From assembly GCF_000757825.1 (NCBI RefSeq), contig NZ_CP009451.1, forward strand, positions 1,674,001-1,738,000: a stretch of 64,000 nt of DNA, given 5' to 3'. This stretch comes from Cedecea neteri (GTDB lineage: Bacteria; Pseudomonadota; Gammaproteobacteria; Enterobacterales; Enterobacteriaceae). The notes under the pieces were generated by a model, which was not told the DNA's origin, ran no database searches, and saw nothing but the letters and a program-made list of their open reading frames with translations. Position numbers and translations under genes: made by a program. Each line of letters opens with the position of its first letter. Position 1 is the first letter of the stretch. This document shows positions 44,656 to 55,274 of the stretch, piece after piece.

Positions 44656-44692
44656 GCTATGCCAACCCGCAAATGCATTACTGTGGCATAGC
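44656..44692. terminator. Inverted repeat between integrase and the 308-residue gene
   Basis: GCTATGCC and GGCATAGC form an 8-bp perfect stem around a 21-base loop in the 130-base gap. It is a possible end point for integrase transcription on the minus strand, though no T-run follows. Confidence 0.35.
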
Positions 44693-44753
44693 CCTGTGTT
44701 TTATACGTCTACTGCAGTCTACTCTTTTTTAGTTAAAACACTTATCCGAGCAG

Positions 44754-45998
44754 CTAAGCTGACTTTCCGAACCTGCCATGGACGAGATTTCCATTCTTCT
44801 CAAGGCTGTCTATGTAATCCGCATACCACTGCAACATCTCCCTGCGACCTTCCAGATACTGGGCGTGATTATAGGTACCACGAATCGAATTTTTATCGAC
44901 GTGAGCAAGCTGGGTTTCAATCCATGCAGTGTTGTATCCCTGCTCGTGGAGGATGGTACTCATGGTATGTCTGAAGCCGTGGCCAGTAACACGACCGGTG
45001 TAGCCAATACGCTTGAATACTTGGTTAATGCTGGCTTCACTCATAGACTTTCGCGGATCATTGCGCCCAGGGAACATCAGGGAATAACGCCCCGTCATTT
45101 CTCGGATGCGCTCAATGATGTCTAGTGCCTGTCTTGATAAAGGCACAATATGCGGGCGGCGCATCTTCATACGTTCTGCCGGGATAATCCACACCGCAGA
45201 TTCTGTGTCGATTTCTTGCCATGTAGCACCTCGTAGTTCACCTGTTCTGACACCAGTAAGAATCAGCAAGCGTGCGGCCAAAACGACTAAAATACTGCCC
45301 GAGTACTGAGAAAGGGATTCGAAAAATGCAGGAAGCTCGGATGTGTTCAGGAAAGGATAATGGTTGGACTCATGCCCTTGCATGGCGCTGGTGAGATCGG
45401 GGGCAGGATTGTATTCAGCCCGGCCAGTCACAATTGCATAGCGGAAAACTTCACCACAACGCTGCCTGACTTTTTTTGCCTTTTCAGTCGCTCCCCTGCT
45501 TTCCATGCGGCGAAGCACATTCAGCAGTTCGAGTGGCTTGATGTCTGCAATAGGCTTTTTGCCGATATAAGGGAACACGTCTTTATTGAACGCTTCCATA
45601 ATGTCCGAAGCATATCCCTCAGACCATTTGTAAAGCTTACTAGCGTGCCATTCACAAGCGATTTCCTGAAAGGTGTTTCGGACACTAGCCTCTCGGGCTA
45701 GTTTCTCTTCTCTCTTCGCTACATTGGGGTCAATCCCACCAGCAATGCCCCTTTTAGCCTCTTCACGTTTACTACGAGCTTCAGCCAAAGTCACGTCGGG
45801 ATAAACCCCAAGAGCAAGCAATTTCTCCTTACCGGCAACACGGTACTTAAGTCGCCAATAGCATTTTCCATTAGGGTTAACCAAAAGGTAAAGTCCCCCG
45901 CCATCAGAGAGTTTGTAAGGCTTATCTTTTGGCTTTGCGGTATCAACTTGTCGAGCGTTAAGTTTCACTGGGGGTATCTCCATCAGACCGAACAGCAT
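44754..45998 (-). CDS. int: Tyrosine integrase, P4 family
   Basis: 414 residues (409 from the second Met). An N-terminal DUF4102 arm-binding domain (LSDGGGLYLLVNPNGKCYWRLKYR) leads to the catalytic domain. All catalytic residues are visible: R251 in LTGVRTGELRG, H340 and R343 in HGFRH, H366 and Y376 in GTYNHAQ. It acts on the thrW 3' end just to its right, where the attachment core lies. GGGGGTAT repeats before the start double as arm sites. It appears intact, so the island could still move. Confidence 0.94.
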   Translation of the reverse strand: MLFGLMEIPPVKLNARQVDTAKPKDKPYKLSDGGGLYLLVNPNGKCYWRLKYRVAGKEKLLALGVYPDVTLAEARSKREEAKRGIAGGIDPNVAKREEKLAREASVRNTFQEIACEWHASKLYKWSEGYASDIMEAFNKDVFPYIGKKPIADIKPLELLNVLRRMESRGATEKAKKVRQRCGEVFRYAIVTGRAEYNPAPDLTSAMQGHESNHYPFLNTSELPAFFESLSQYSGSILVVLAARLLILTGVRTGELRGATWQEIDTESAVWIIPAERMKMRRPHIVPLSRQALDIIERIREMTGRYSLMFPGRNDPRKSMSEASINQVFKRIGYTGRVTGHGFRHTMSTILHEQGYNTAWIETQLAHVDKNSIRGTYNHAQYLEGRREMLQWYADYIDSLEKNGNLVHGRFGKSA

Positions 45999-46019
45999 AT
46001 ACCCCCGAATGTACCCCCA
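45994..46019 (-). repeat. Arm-type integrase site, right end
   Basis: AGCATATACCCCC and GTACCCCC sit at the integrase start and match the pair at 30991-31015. They probably bind the integrase N-terminal domain or AlpA and may autoregulate int. Confidence 0.6.
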
Positions 46020-46042
46020 TATGCATGTAGATTTTGGAGTAT

Positions 46043-46167
46043 GTCAGTAGACGTCAGAATACAAGCGAGAGCTGGAAGATGCAGATTATAAGGGGTTTTA
46101 GTGAACTTGAGTAGACTTTGAGAGATGCTTGAATGGTGCCGATAATAGGAGTCGAACCTACGACCTT
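46043..46167 (+). repeat. attR-side copy of the thrW boundary direct repeat
   Basis: Matches the left copy at 30826-30944 (shared GTCAGTAGACGT, GGGTTTTAGT, GAATGGTGC-GATAATAGGA). The part from 46134 on is the intact 3' half of thrW, which is therefore regenerated by the element. Confidence 0.75.
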
Positions 46168-46209
46168 CGCATTACGAATGCGCTGCTCTACCAACTGAGC
46201 TATATCGGC
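46134..46209 (-). tRNA. thrW: tRNA-Thr (anticodon CGU)
   Basis: 76 bases including an encoded CCA. The 5' and 3' arms GCCGATA / TATCGGC pair perfectly, the D-loop has AGTTGGTAGA, the anticodon loop reads TTCGTAA and the T arm GGTTCGACTCC. It is the known integration target of P4-like islands in enterobacteria, and it sits next to proA as in E. coli. Confidence 0.97.
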
Positions 46210-46319
46210 TTTCAGGGCGCGCCACGAGCGTGACTGCGGTGTAAAAGGGTAAGGAAGATTGGGTGATGCGTCAACCACTTATCAAACTGACTGCTGGTTT
46301 TTGCATCACCCGGCTTCAA

Positions 46320-47573
46320 TTACGCACGAATCGTGTCGTCGCCGAAGCCTATCCACTTGTAGGTGGTTAAGGCTTCAAGCCCCATCGGGCCGCGAGCGTG
46401 CAGCTTCTGGGTGCTGACCGCTACTTCCGCGCCAAGGCCAAACTGGCCGCCGTCGGTAAAGCGGGTTGAGGCGTTGACGTACACAGCGGAGGAATCCACT
46501 TCGTTAATAAAGCGGTTCGCGTTGCGCAGCGTGCGGGTCAGGATGGCGTCCGAATGCTGGGTGCCGTGCTCGCGAATGTGGGCGATGGCATCGTCCAGGT
46601 CGGCAACCACTTTCACGTTCAAATGCAAAGAAAGCCATTCGTCGTTGTAGTCAGCTTCTTTCACCGCCTCCACCGCCGCCGGGCCGTTTTGCAGCACAGG
46701 CAGCGATTTCTCGTCCGCATGCAAGGTCACGCCGGACTCGGCCATTTGCTTGCTCAGCGCAGGCAGGAAACTGTCGGCAATCGCCTGGTGCACCAGCAGC
46801 GTTTCCACCGTGTTGCAGGTGCTCGGGCGCTGGGTTTTGGCGTTGACGATGATTTTCAGCGCCGGTTCAAACTCGGCGGTGTCGTCCACCACGATGTGGC
46901 ACACACCGATACCGCCGGTGATCACCGGGATCGTCGACTGTTCGCGGCAAAGTTTATGCAGGCCCGCGCCACCGCGAGGGATCAGCATGTCGATGTAGCG
47001 ATCGAGGCGCAGCATTTCGGTCACCAGCGCACGGTCGGGGTTTTCAATCGCCTGGACCGCCGCTTTCGGCAGGCCGCACTCTTCCAGCGCCTGCTGGATC
47101 ACCGCCACCGTGGCGTTGTTGGTGCGCCAGGTTTCTTTCCCGCCGCGCAGAATGGCGGCGTTGCCGGTTTTCAGGCACAGAGAGGCAACGTCTACGGTGA
47201 CGTTCGGCCGGGCTTCATAAATCACGCCCACCACGCCGAGCGGCACGCGGCGACGTTCGATGCGCAGCCCGCTGTCCAGCAGCCCGCCGTCAATCACCTG
47301 CCCTACCGGATCGGCGAGATTGCAAACCTGGCGCACGTCGTCGGCGATGCCTTTCAGGCGGGCCGGGGTGAGCTGCAGGCGGTCAAGCATGGCTTCGCTG
47401 AGGCCGTTTTTACGCGCCTCGTCCACGTCCTGCTGGTTCGCGGTCAGGATATGTTCCGCACGCGCTTCAAGGTAGTCGGCAATTTTTTCCAGCACGCGGT
47501 TCTTCTCGCGCCCGGAGAGCAGTGCCAGCTGGTAAGAGGCCTCTTTTGCCGCTTTGCCCATTTGTTCAAGCAT
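46320..47573 (-). CDS. proA: Gamma-glutamyl phosphate reductase
   Basis: 417 residues, the usual length. ProA reduces gamma-glutamyl phosphate to glutamate semialdehyde with NADPH, the second step of proline synthesis. Family features are [23 protein letters not shown], the catalytic Cys in [16 protein letters not shown], and the end [30 protein letters not shown]. It follows proB by 11 bases on the same strand, and the two products act as a complex. Downstream lies thrW. Confidence 0.97.
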   Translation of the reverse strand: MLEQMGKAAKEASYQLALLSGREKNRVLEKIADYLEARAEHILTANQQDVDEARKNGLSEAMLDRLQLTPARLKGIADDVRQVCNLADPVGQVIDGGLLDSGLRIERRRVPLGVVGVIYEARPNVTVDVASLCLKTGNAAILRGGKETWRTNNATVAVIQQALEECGLPKAAVQAIENPDRALVTEMLRLDRYIDMLIPRGGAGLHKLCREQSTIPVITGGIGVCHIVVDDTAEFEPALKIIVNAKTQRPSTCNTVETLLVHQAIADSFLPALSKQMAESGVTLHADEKSLPVLQNGPAAVEAVKEADYNDEWLSLHLNVKVVADLDDAIAHIREHGTQHSDAILTRTLRNANRFINEVDSSAVYVNASTRFTDGGQFGLGAEVAVSTQKLHARGPMGLEALTTYKWIGFGDDTIRA

Positions 47574-47584
47574 TTATCTGCTCC

Positions 47585-48688
47585 TTAATTAACAATCATG
47601 TCGTCGCGATGCACGGCCACCGGGCCATATTCATAGCCGAGGATGTCGTCGATTTGCTGGGAGTGGTGCCCGGCAATACGGCGCAGGGCGTCGCTGTTGT
47701 AGCGGCAAACGCCGTGGGCGATGTCGCGCCCTTCCAGGCTACGAATGCGGATCACCTCACCACGGGAGAAGTTACCGCTCACGCTTTTGATGCCTTTAGG
47801 CAGCAATGAGCTGCCGCGTTCCAGAATAGCGGACAATGCGCCGTCATCCACGGTGATTTCACCGGCTGGCGGGGCGCCGAAGATCCAGCGTTTGCGGTTC
47901 TCCAGCGGAGACTGCTGCGCGTGGAAGCGCGTGCCGACGGGGTTCCCGGCCATCACGTCGCCAATAACGCCAGGCTTGCTGCCTGCGGCGATGATCACGT
48001 CGATGCCAGCGCGGCAGGCTACGTCGGCCGCCTGCAGTTTAGTGCCCATGCCACCTGTGCCAAGGCCAGAAACGCTGTCGCCCGCGATGGCGCGCAGCGC
48101 GTCGTCGATGCCGTGCACTTCTTTAATCAGTTCCGCTGCCGGGTTGTTACGCGGGTCAGCGGTATACAGGCCCTGCTGGTCGGTGAGCAGCAGCAGCTTG
48201 TCGGCCCCGGCCAGAATCGCCGCCAGCGCAGAAAGGTTGTCGTTATCGCCCACTTTGATTTCCGCCGTCGCCACGGCGTCGTTTTCATTAATGACCGGCA
48301 CAATGTTGTTATCTAACAGCGCCCTGAGCGTGTCGCGGGCATTAAGGAAGCGCTCGCGGTCTTCCATATCGGCGCGGGTGAGCAGCATCTGCCCGACGTG
48401 AATGCCGTAAATAGAGAACAACTGTTCCCAAAGCTGAATCAGGCGACTTTGCCCTACCGCGGCCAGCAGCTGCTTGGACGCGATGGTGGCGGGGAGTTCG
48501 GGGTAACCGAGGTGTTCACGCCCGGCGGCAATCGCCCCGGAGGTCACAATCACAATACGATGCCCCGCCGCGTGCAGCTGGGCACACTGGCGAACCAGTT
48601 CAACAATATGGGCGCGGTTCAGGCGGCGGGAGCCACCGGTTAATACGCTGGTGCCTAGTTTTACGACCAGCGTCTGGCTGTCACTCAT
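47585..48688 (-). CDS. proB: Glutamate 5-kinase
   Basis: 367 residues: an N-terminal amino acid kinase domain ([55 protein letters not shown]) and a C-terminal PUA domain (about 275-367). It phosphorylates glutamate, the feedback-inhibited first step of proline synthesis. First gene of the proBA operon. Its promoter region is shared with the divergent phoE. Confidence 0.97.
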   Translation of the reverse strand: MSDSQTLVVKLGTSVLTGGSRRLNRAHIVELVRQCAQLHAAGHRIVIVTSGAIAAGREHLGYPELPATIASKQLLAAVGQSRLIQLWEQLFSIYGIHVGQMLLTRADMEDRERFLNARDTLRALLDNNIVPVINENDAVATAEIKVGDNDNLSALAAILAGADKLLLLTDQQGLYTADPRNNPAAELIKEVHGIDDALRAIAGDSVSGLGTGGMGTKLQAADVACRAGIDVIIAAGSKPGVIGDVMAGNPVGTRFHAQQSPLENRKRWIFGAPPAGEITVDDGALSAILERGSSLLPKGIKSVSGNFSRGEVIRIRSLEGRDIAHGVCRYNSDALRRIAGHHSQQIDDILGYEYGPVAVHRDDMIVN

Positions 48689-48824
48689 GATTCTCTGCCG
48701 TTTCTACAAAAAAGGGGAAATTAAAAAGCCAGATGACGTTGTAACAGGACTCGCGCGGCTTGCCAACAGGCGCGTGGGAAAAGGGCTAATAAGCGAAAAG
48801 CGATCGCTGAAAATAGCGGATATA

Positions 48825-48898
48825 TTTTACATTTTTATGACATATAAACTTTATTACGTTTATTTAATCTTTCTCCTAAATTGTCATAAATCTTTAAT
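48825..48898. promoter_or_regulatory. Pho boxes in the proB-phoE intergenic region
   Basis: TTGTCATAAATCTTTAAT (48881-48898) matches the 18-base Pho box (CTGTCATAAATCTGTCAT) at most positions, about 90 bases before phoE. A second copy in the opposite orientation lies at 48825-48842 (minus strand TGTCATAAAAATGTAAAA). PhoB activation of phoE in phosphate starvation is expected. Confidence 0.7.
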
Positions 48899-48985
48899 CT
48901 GAGAACGATAAAACCCTTCCTGTTTTTAGCGGGAGCCCGACTCCTGGAACAATTTTGCAAGCTTTCATCATTCTTGGGATAACAA

Positions 48986-50095
48986 ATGAAAAAGAGCACA
49001 CTGGCATTAGTGGTAATGGGCATCGTGGCTGCTTCTGCTTCTCAGGCAGCCGAAGTTTATAACAAAAACGGCAACAAGGTTGACCTGTACGGCCGCGTAA
49101 AAGCTGAGCATTACTTCAGCGACAACACCGGCTCTGACGGCGACCAGACCTACGCTCGCCTGGGCTTTAAAGGTGAAACTCAGATTAACAGCCAGCTGAC
49201 CGGTTACGGCCAGTGGGAATACCAGATTGCGGGTAACAAAGCAGAAAACGACTCTACCGGCACCAAAACTCGCCTGGCGTTCGCGGGCCTGAAAGCCGGT
49301 GACTACGGCTCATTCGACTACGGTCGTAACTACGGCGTGCTGTACAACATCGCCTCTTACACCGATATGATGCCAGAGTTCGGCGATGACTCGTTCGTCA
49401 GAACCGACACCTTCATGACCGGCCGTGCGACCGGCGTGGCGACTTACCGCAACAACAACTTCTTCGGCCTGGTTGATGGCCTGAAGATGGCTCTGCAATA
49501 CCAGGGCAAAAACGGGGCTGACAGCGCGAACACCCGCAGCGACACCTCTCGCCAGAACGGTGACGGCTTCGGCACCAGCCTGTCTTACGACATCGCTGAC
49601 ACCGGCCTGAGCGTGGGCGCAGCCTACGCCAACTCTAACCGTACCAACGCGCAGAAAGCGTCTGTTTACGGTAAAGGCGACAAAGCTGAAGCCTGGACTA
49701 CCGGCATCAAGTACGACAAAAACAACGTTTACCTGGCAACCATGTACGCTGAAACCCGCAACATGAACCCAATCAGCGTCCCGGGTTCCCTGGCAGGCAC
49801 CAGCAGCAGCGTGTCTGGTTTTGCTAACAAAAACCAGGCGTTCGAAGCCATCGCTCAGTACCAGTTCGACTTCGGCCTGCGTCCATCCCTGGGCTATGTT
49901 CAGTCCAAAGCGAAAGACATCGAAGGGATTGGTGATGCGGATCTGGTGAAATACATCGACGTAGCCGCCACCTACTACTTCAACAAAAACATGTCTGCGT
50001 TTGTTGATTACAAAATCAACCAGCTGAGCGACAACAATAAGTTGAAGCTGAACAACGACGACGTTGTTGCGGTTGGTATGGTTTACCAGTTCTAA
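48986..50095 (+). CDS. phoE: Outer-membrane phosphoporin PhoE
   Basis: 369 residues with a signal peptide (to ASQA) and the 16-strand general porin layout. [15 protein letters not shown] and [15 protein letters not shown] match PhoE closely, as does the end VDYKINQLS...VAVGMVYQF with terminal Phe. PhoE forms an anion-preferring trimer made under phosphate limitation. It is about 18 residues longer than in E. coli, with extra residues in surface loops ([28 protein letters not shown]), as is common under phage or immune selection. Confidence 0.96.
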   Translation: MKKSTLALVVMGIVAASASQAAEVYNKNGNKVDLYGRVKAEHYFSDNTGSDGDQTYARLGFKGETQINSQLTGYGQWEYQIAGNKAENDSTGTKTRLAFAGLKAGDYGSFDYGRNYGVLYNIASYTDMMPEFGDDSFVRTDTFMTGRATGVATYRNNNFFGLVDGLKMALQYQGKNGADSANTRSDTSRQNGDGFGTSLSYDIADTGLSVGAAYANSNRTNAQKASVYGKGDKAEAWTTGIKYDKNNVYLATMYAETRNMNPISVPGSLAGTSSSVSGFANKNQAFEAIAQYQFDFGLRPSLGYVQSKAKDIEGIGDADLVKYIDVAATYYFNKNMSAFVDYKINQLSDNNKLKLNNDDVVAVGMVYQF

Positions 50096-50118
50096 TTCGC
50101 GATACTGCGGACAAAAAA

Positions 50119-50146
50119 ATCCCCGTCAGGTTGACGGGGATTTTTT
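50119..50146. terminator. Terminator between phoE and crl
   Basis: ATCCCCGTCA-GGT-TGACGGGGAT, a 10-bp perfect stem, with T6 on the plus strand and A7 before it (T7 on the minus strand). It can stop both convergent transcripts. Confidence 0.93.
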
Positions 50147-50150
50147 ATTT

Positions 50151-50552
50151 TCAGGCGGAGAGTTTTAGCTTTTTTTCAGCGAAGTTCTCGGCGGGTACCA
50201 GCCCAAGCTCAAGGCTGGCGAGTAAATCTTTCAGGCGTTTGTGGAAACCGCGCAGCGTCTGCTCCAGTTTTTCGTCCACTTCTTTGTCTTTTGCCGGGGT
50301 TGCCGTCCATTTACCGTCTTTATCGAACAGGCCGAACTGCCAGGTGTAGGTAAACTGCTTTTCCTGGGCTTCCAGCACCATCCACCATCCCCAAAATTCA
50401 CGTTTCTCCGGCGCGGGCTTTACGTTAACGCACACCGCCAGGCAATCGAAGAAGAAACGGTTATCTGCACACTGCTCTTCCCGGATGTACGGGCCAAGCG
50501 CGGCGAACTTTCTGATCAGTCTACTTTTCGGGTGTCCACTCGGTAACGTCAT
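50151..50552 (-). CDS. crl: Sigma-S-binding regulator Crl
   Basis: 133 residues, the size of Crl, with its conserved core ([52 protein letters not shown]). Crl helps sigma-S assemble with RNA polymerase core in stationary phase. The tail [12 protein letters not shown] is typical. It lies between phoE and frsA as in E. coli. Confidence 0.96.
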   Translation of the reverse strand: MTLPSGHPKSRLIRKFAALGPYIREEQCADNRFFFDCLAVCVNVKPAPEKREFWGWWMVLEAQEKQFTYTWQFGLFDKDGKWTATPAKDKEVDEKLEQTLRGFHKRLKDLLASLELGLVPAENFAEKKLKLSA

Positions 50553-50609
50553 TACGATCTCCTGTTGTGAAGCAACTGTTTTAGCAAACAGCCAAAATTT
50601 AGCAAATAT

Positions 50610-51857
50610 TTAACGTAATCTTTGTTTCACCCAGCCGGTAATTTCTTTAAGCGCTTTGTCAAAGTTTTGATACACCGGGTTAAACGGGATCTGGAGTAAT
50701 TTGCCGTCGGCAGATGACGAAGTGATTAAACGAGATTCTTCTTCCGGGCTGAACGGATCGTTTTCCCAAAAACCAGACAGCATTGGCGTTGGGCAGCGGC
50801 GGCCCAGCAGGCCCTGGGTTTTCAGCGAGTAGCGGTTCAGCTCCACGCTCAGCGCGCTGTCGGAGATGGAGGTCATGCCAAGGCGGCTGGCCAGCACGTC
50901 AATGTACATTTCCGGCACGTTGGCCTGGCGCTGCGGGTCGCTCAGCAGCGCGTGAACCACCGGCCCAAGGCAGGCCACGGCTTTCAGGCGCGATGCTTCC
51001 AGGTAAGCCAGGCGCACGGCAACGTTGGCGCCAAAGCGGAAGCCAAATGCCGCCACGCGTGTATGGTCCACCCACGGAATGTTAGGCAGTGCTTTTAGCA
51101 CGTGCTGGTGCAGCACGCTCGAATCCTGCGTCAGCTTCCACTTGGAAGAGAAGCCGACCGACGGCATGTCGATGGTCAGCATCGCGATGCCCTGCGGCGC
51201 AAAGTATTTCTCAAACAGGCTGTAATAATCGCTCTGTAGGGCATCCAGGCCGCCGCACATCAGCACGGTAGGGAATGGCCCTTCTGCCCCCTTAGGCATA
51301 TGCAGGAAGCCGCTGATGGTGCCGCCGCCGGTCATCGGGAATTCCAGCTCGCGCAGCCCGCCGGACAGCCGGGGAGCAGCTTCTTCATAAGCGCGGTTAG
51401 CCAGTACCTGAGCCTGCTCGGCCAGCGCATCACCTTTCAGGTGCGGGTAGGCCGCAATGCTGTAAAGGTTTGCAGCCTGTAGCCAGCATTTGCCGATTTT
51501 CTCTTCGTCGGTTTCCTGGCCCGCACGCTGCTGCCAGAGCATCGCCTGCTTCGACCATTCGTAGATCCAGTTGCCGCCGCGGTAGCCCATCACGGTATCA
51601 AACAGCTCGTCGTTAGTTCGCTCAGCCTCCGTGCAGGCAATCCTGGCCTGAACTTCAAGGATTTCACGCGGATCGACCCCGCGCCAGATCCACATCAGGC
51701 GATTGATCATGCGATACCAGTGAGGCGCGTTTTTGCCGTCCAGCGTGGACTGAATCGCCGGCGTTGCGGTATGCCGCGCACGACGCACCAGCGTGGACGT
51801 TTCCGGGTGTTTGAATCTTGGCTTAAAGAGGGTTTCGCTTAGGTTGGCCTGCGACAT
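50610..51857 (-). CDS. frsA: FrsA, fermentation-respiration switch esterase-like protein
   Basis: 415 residues (E. coli 414). An N-terminal helical part is followed by an alpha/beta-hydrolase domain ([55 protein letters not shown]). FrsA binds unphosphorylated EIIA-Glc and shifts flux toward fermentation. Its proposed pyruvate-decarboxylating activity is disputed. Gene order crl-frsA-gpt is conserved. Confidence 0.95.
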   Translation of the reverse strand: MSQANLSETLFKPRFKHPETSTLVRRARHTATPAIQSTLDGKNAPHWYRMINRLMWIWRGVDPREILEVQARIACTEAERTNDELFDTVMGYRGGNWIYEWSKQAMLWQQRAGQETDEEKIGKCWLQAANLYSIAAYPHLKGDALAEQAQVLANRAYEEAAPRLSGGLRELEFPMTGGGTISGFLHMPKGAEGPFPTVLMCGGLDALQSDYYSLFEKYFAPQGIAMLTIDMPSVGFSSKWKLTQDSSVLHQHVLKALPNIPWVDHTRVAAFGFRFGANVAVRLAYLEASRLKAVACLGPVVHALLSDPQRQANVPEMYIDVLASRLGMTSISDSALSVELNRYSLKTQGLLGRRCPTPMLSGFWENDPFSPEEESRLITSSSADGKLLQIPFNPVYQNFDKALKEITGWVKQRLR

Positions 51858-51968
51858 CGTTTCACTGCCTCCATGAATACGAGAAACGTCGCTATTGTAG
51901 CCTGATACGGCCTAAATAACACAAACGCCCGGCAGTGCCGGGCGTAAATCAATGCAAATTTAAGGGGA

Positions 51969-52427
51969 TTAACGGCCGGCCAACGGCGGCACGAACACCA
52001 CGCCCATATCCCACGGCTGCTCAATCCAGGTGTCCTGCGGGATATCAATCACGTAATCGTCCACCAGCGGCTGACCGGCTGGTTTGGCGAAGATGGTGAC
52101 GAAATGAGCTTTCGGATACATTTCGCGAATCGCCACTGCGGTACCGCCAGTATCCACCAGGTCATCAATCACGATGAAACCTTCACCGTCGCCTTCCGCA
52201 CGCTTCAGCACGGTCAGCTCACGCTGGTTGTCGTGGTCGTAGCTGGAGATGCAAACGGTATCAACATGGCGAATACCCAGTTCACGAGCCAGCAGCGCGC
52301 CCGGCACCAGGCCACCACGGCTAACGGCAATAATGCCTTTCCACTGTTCGGCTGGTAGCAGACGCTGAGCCAGTTTGCGGGCGTGAATCTGCAACATGTC
52401 CCAGGTGACGACGTATTTTTCGCTCAT
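51969..52427 (-). CDS. gpt: Xanthine-guanine phosphoribosyltransferase
   Basis: 152 residues from MSEKYVV, as in E. coli; the longer frame adds 28 non-conserved residues and was not used. The PRPP-binding motif [12 protein letters not shown] and the end [15 protein letters not shown] are clear. It salvages xanthine, guanine and hypoxanthine to nucleotides at the membrane face. It is transcribed opposite to pepD. Confidence 0.97.
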   Translation of the reverse strand: MSEKYVVTWDMLQIHARKLAQRLLPAEQWKGIIAVSRGGLVPGALLARELGIRHVDTVCISSYDHDNQRELTVLKRAEGDGEGFIVIDDLVDTGGTAVAIREMYPKAHFVTIFAKPAGQPLVDDYVIDIPQDTWIEQPWDMGVVFVPPLAGR

Positions 52428-52682
52428 GTGAAGTATCCCGGCCTGTAAATAACGGCTTAAAAAGTATTCGAAGGGGTTTTGGTTGCGCGAGATTATAGAG
52501 ATCTGGCGCACTAAAAACCAGTGCTGCGGGCTATTGGCAGCCGATTTTGCTCTTATTCAACCTTCACGCAACAAAAGAAAGTGGTATTCTCAGGACATCG
52601 CGCAAGCCGTGCTTGTGGTGTAAATGAACCCGGCCTAAAACGTGACCGGTAAGCCAAAAAAATGACTCCAGGGAGACTCAAC

Positions 52683-54140
52683 GTGTCTGAATTGTCTCAA
52701 TTATCTCCACAGCCGCTGTGGGATATTTTTGCCAAAATCTGTTCTATTCCGCACCCGTCCTATCACGAAGAAGCGCTGGCGGAACACATCCTGTCCTGGG
52801 CAAAAGAAAAAGGCCTGCACGTAGAGCGCGACCAGGTGGGTAACATCCTGCTTCGCAAGCCAGCCACTCCAGGCATGGAAAACCGCAAACCTGTGGCGCT
52901 TCAGGCGCACCTCGATATGGTGCCGCAGAAGAATAACGATACCGTGCACGACTTCGCCAAAGATCCAATCCAGCCGTACATCGACGGCGAGTGGGTCAAA
53001 GCGCGTGGCACCACTCTGGGTGCGGACAACGGCATTGGCATGGCGTCCGCGCTGGCGGTGCTGGCTGACGACTCTGTAGAGCATGGCCCGCTGGAAGTGC
53101 TGCTGACCATGACCGAAGAAGCCGGCATGGACGGCGCGTTTGGCCTGCAGGCTGGCTGGATGCAGGCAGATATCCTGATCAACACCGACTCCGAAACGGA
53201 AGGTGAGATCTACATGGGCTGCGCGGGCGGCATCGATTTCATCACTACGCTGCCGCTGCAGCGTGAAGCGGTTCCAGCCGGTTTTGAAACCATCAAGCTG
53301 ACTATTAAAGGGCTGAAGGGCGGCCACTCCGGGGCAGATATCCACCTGGGCCTGGGTAACGCCAACAAGCTGCTGGCTCGCTTCCTGCTTGCTCACGCTG
53401 CGGAACTGGATGCTCGCCTGCTTGACCTGAACGGCGGCACCCTGCGTAACGCAATCCCGCGTGAAGCCTTCGCCACGCTGGCTGTACCAGCCGCGAAAGC
53501 CGCTGAGCTGAAGTCTGCGGCTAACGACTACCTCGCAGTTCTGAAAAACGAACTGTCTGCGGTAGAGAAGAACATCACCGTGCTGGTGGAAGCCACAAGC
53601 TCCGACAAACAGGCGCTGACCGCTAAAACTCGCGACACCTTCCTGCACCTGCTGAACGCCACGCCAAACGGCGTGATCCGTAATTCCGACGCGGTGAAAG
53701 GCGTGGTTGAGACGTCCCTGAACGCGGGCGTCGTGACCATGAGCGACGACAGTGCAGAAATCATCTGCCTGATTCGCTCCCTGATCGACTCCGGTAAAGA
53801 CTACGTGGTTAGCGTGCTGGAATCACTGGGTGAGCTGGCCGGAGCGAAAACCGTGGCGAAAGGCAGCTACCCTGGCTGGCAGCCGGATGCGAACTCTCCG
53901 GTGATGGGTCTGGTGCGTGAGACTTACCAGAAGCTGTTCAACAAAACCCCGAACATTATGGTTATCCACGCCGGTCTGGAATGCGGTCTGTTCAAAAAAC
54001 CTTACCCGGAGATGGATATGGTTTCCATCGGGCCAACCATTACCGGCCCACACTCCCCGGACGAGCAGGTTCACATTGAGAGCGTTGGCCAGTACTGGAC
54101 GCTGCTGACCGAGCTGCTGAAGGCGATTCCGGCGAAGTAA
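52683..54140 (+). CDS. pepD: Aminoacyl-histidine dipeptidase (peptidase D)
   Basis: 485 residues from a GTG start behind AGGGAGA, the same start used in E. coli. The upstream ATG at 52662 lacks conservation. An M20-family zinc peptidase: QAHLDMVPQ (first metal His/Asp), GADNGIGMA, TMTEEAGMDGA (catalytic Glu), INTDSE, and HAGLECGLF near the end. It cleaves Xaa-His dipeptides such as carnosine. Confidence 0.96.
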   Translation: MSELSQLSPQPLWDIFAKICSIPHPSYHEEALAEHILSWAKEKGLHVERDQVGNILLRKPATPGMENRKPVALQAHLDMVPQKNNDTVHDFAKDPIQPYIDGEWVKARGTTLGADNGIGMASALAVLADDSVEHGPLEVLLTMTEEAGMDGAFGLQAGWMQADILINTDSETEGEIYMGCAGGIDFITTLPLQREAVPAGFETIKLTIKGLKGGHSGADIHLGLGNANKLLARFLLAHAAELDARLLDLNGGTLRNAIPREAFATLAVPAAKAAELKSAANDYLAVLKNELSAVEKNITVLVEATSSDKQALTAKTRDTFLHLLNATPNGVIRNSDAVKGVVETSLNAGVVTMSDDSAEIICLIRSLIDSGKDYVVSVLESLGELAGAKTVAKGSYPGWQPDANSPVMGLVRETYQKLFNKTPNIMVIHAGLECGLFKKPYPEMDMVSIGPTITGPHSPDEQVHIESVGQYWTLLTELLKAIPAK

Positions 54141-54158
54141 TTTTTACCCTCACCCTAA

Positions 54159-54187
54159 CCCTCTCCCTAAAAGGGAGAGGGGATTTT
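54159..54187. terminator. Terminator between pepD and dinB
   Basis: CCCTCTCCC-TAAAA-GGGAGAGGG (the stem ends one T before the A loop) is followed by ATTTT. It belongs to a repeat type (CCCTCACCCTAACCCTCTCCC) widespread in proteobacterial intergenic regions. It separates two convergent genes. Confidence 0.75.
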
Positions 54188-54194
54188 CTTCGCC

Positions 54195-55256
54195 CTACAG
54201 CCCCAGCAACAGCTGCCTTTCCAGCTGCGGGTCGAGCAGGGTCACGTGCAGCCCCACCAGCCGAACACCTCGCCCTCCCCTTCGTTCTGCCCACGTTTTG
54301 CGGGCGGTGGCGATCAAGTCTTCTTTATTCAGCTTCGGCCAGACGTGTTCCTGGGTCGTCAGCTGGAAATCGTTAAATTTGAGCTTGATGCCCTGGCGGG
54401 CGATGCGCAGGTCGGCGCGTTCTTTGGACAGCCGCCGCTCAAGCTCCGGGTACAGGCGCTCGATAATCTCTTCGCATTCGTGCCACTCGTGAATATCTTC
54501 CGCCAGCGTACGCTCCACGCCAACCGACTTTCTCTGGCGATCGTTACTGATTTCCCGCTCATCAATCCCCTGGCTGCGCTCCCAAAGCACCCGACCAAAT
54601 TTGCCGAAGCGCTTTAACAGCATCGCCAGGTCGGCATTTTGCACGTCGGCACAGGTTCGCAGCCCGAGCGTTTCCAGCTTTGCTACCGTCACTTTGCCAA
54701 CGCCGGGGATCTTCCCTAACGGCAGCGTCGCTAAAAAGTCAGGCACCTGTTCGGGCGTAATCACGAACTGGCCGTTCGGTTTATTGAGATCGGAGGCAAT
54801 CTTCGCCAGAAACTTGATCGGCGCAATGCCCGCCGAGGCGGTCAGGTTTAGCTCGTCGGAAATAGCCTGCCGAATATCACGGGCAATTAACGTCGCCGAG
54901 CCCTGGCAATGGCCGCAGTGGGTGACGTCCAGATAAGCTTCATCCAGCGACAGAGGCTCAATGAGCGGGGTATAGCGGGAGAAAATTTCACGAATATGGT
55001 TGGAGGCTTCTTTATAGGCGTCGAACCGGCCCGGCAGCAGAGTGAGGTGCGGGCAGAGTTTTAGCGCCATCGCGGTCGACATCGCGCTGCGCACGCCGTA
55101 TTTTCTGGCAGGGTAATTCGCCGTGCTGATCACGCCTCGCCGCTGGGCGCTGCCACCAATCGCCAGCGGGATATCGCGCAGGGCCGGATTATCACGCATC
55201 TCAACGGCGGCAAAAAAGCAGTCCATATCGACATGAATGATTTTGCGCATGCTCAC
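54195..55256 (-). CDS. dinB: DNA polymerase IV
   Basis: 353 residues, a Y-family polymerase. [17 protein letters not shown] carries the catalytic Asp and the steric-gate Phe, [10 protein letters not shown] the other catalytic acids, and VERTLAEDI starts the little finger. The C-terminal QLLLGL is the beta-clamp binding motif. It bypasses N2-dG adducts and extends mismatches during the SOS response. A LexA box lies 19 bases upstream of the start. Confidence 0.97.
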   Translation of the reverse strand: MSMRKIIHVDMDCFFAAVEMRDNPALRDIPLAIGGSAQRRGVISTANYPARKYGVRSAMSTAMALKLCPHLTLLPGRFDAYKEASNHIREIFSRYTPLIEPLSLDEAYLDVTHCGHCQGSATLIARDIRQAISDELNLTASAGIAPIKFLAKIASDLNKPNGQFVITPEQVPDFLATLPLGKIPGVGKVTVAKLETLGLRTCADVQNADLAMLLKRFGKFGRVLWERSQGIDEREISNDRQRKSVGVERTLAEDIHEWHECEEIIERLYPELERRLSKERADLRIARQGIKLKFNDFQLTTQEHVWPKLNKEDLIATARKTWAERRGGRGVRLVGLHVTLLDPQLERQLLLGL

Positions 55257-55274
55257 TCAACCAGAAAAATAACA

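Larger units (their letters stand above)
30917..46150 (-). mobile_element. P4-like integrative island in thrW
   Basis: About 15.2 kb lies between a decayed and an intact copy of the thrW 3' end. It encodes a P4-family tyrosine integrase next to the tRNA, an AlpA regulator, a P4 alpha-type primase/helicase with an iteron cluster, and cargo: three unrecognised genes, a Ser/Thr kinase and an ABC-3C operon. No capsid, terminase or tail genes are visible, so it is a satellite or genomic island rather than a full phage. Base composition is lower in GC than the flanking core genome, most strongly in the kinase and ABC-3C genes. Confidence 0.85.

Noticed and set aside
46554..47588. A 344-codon open frame antisense to proA
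   Set aside because: proA is intact and conserved on the other strand; this frame has no motif or start signal.
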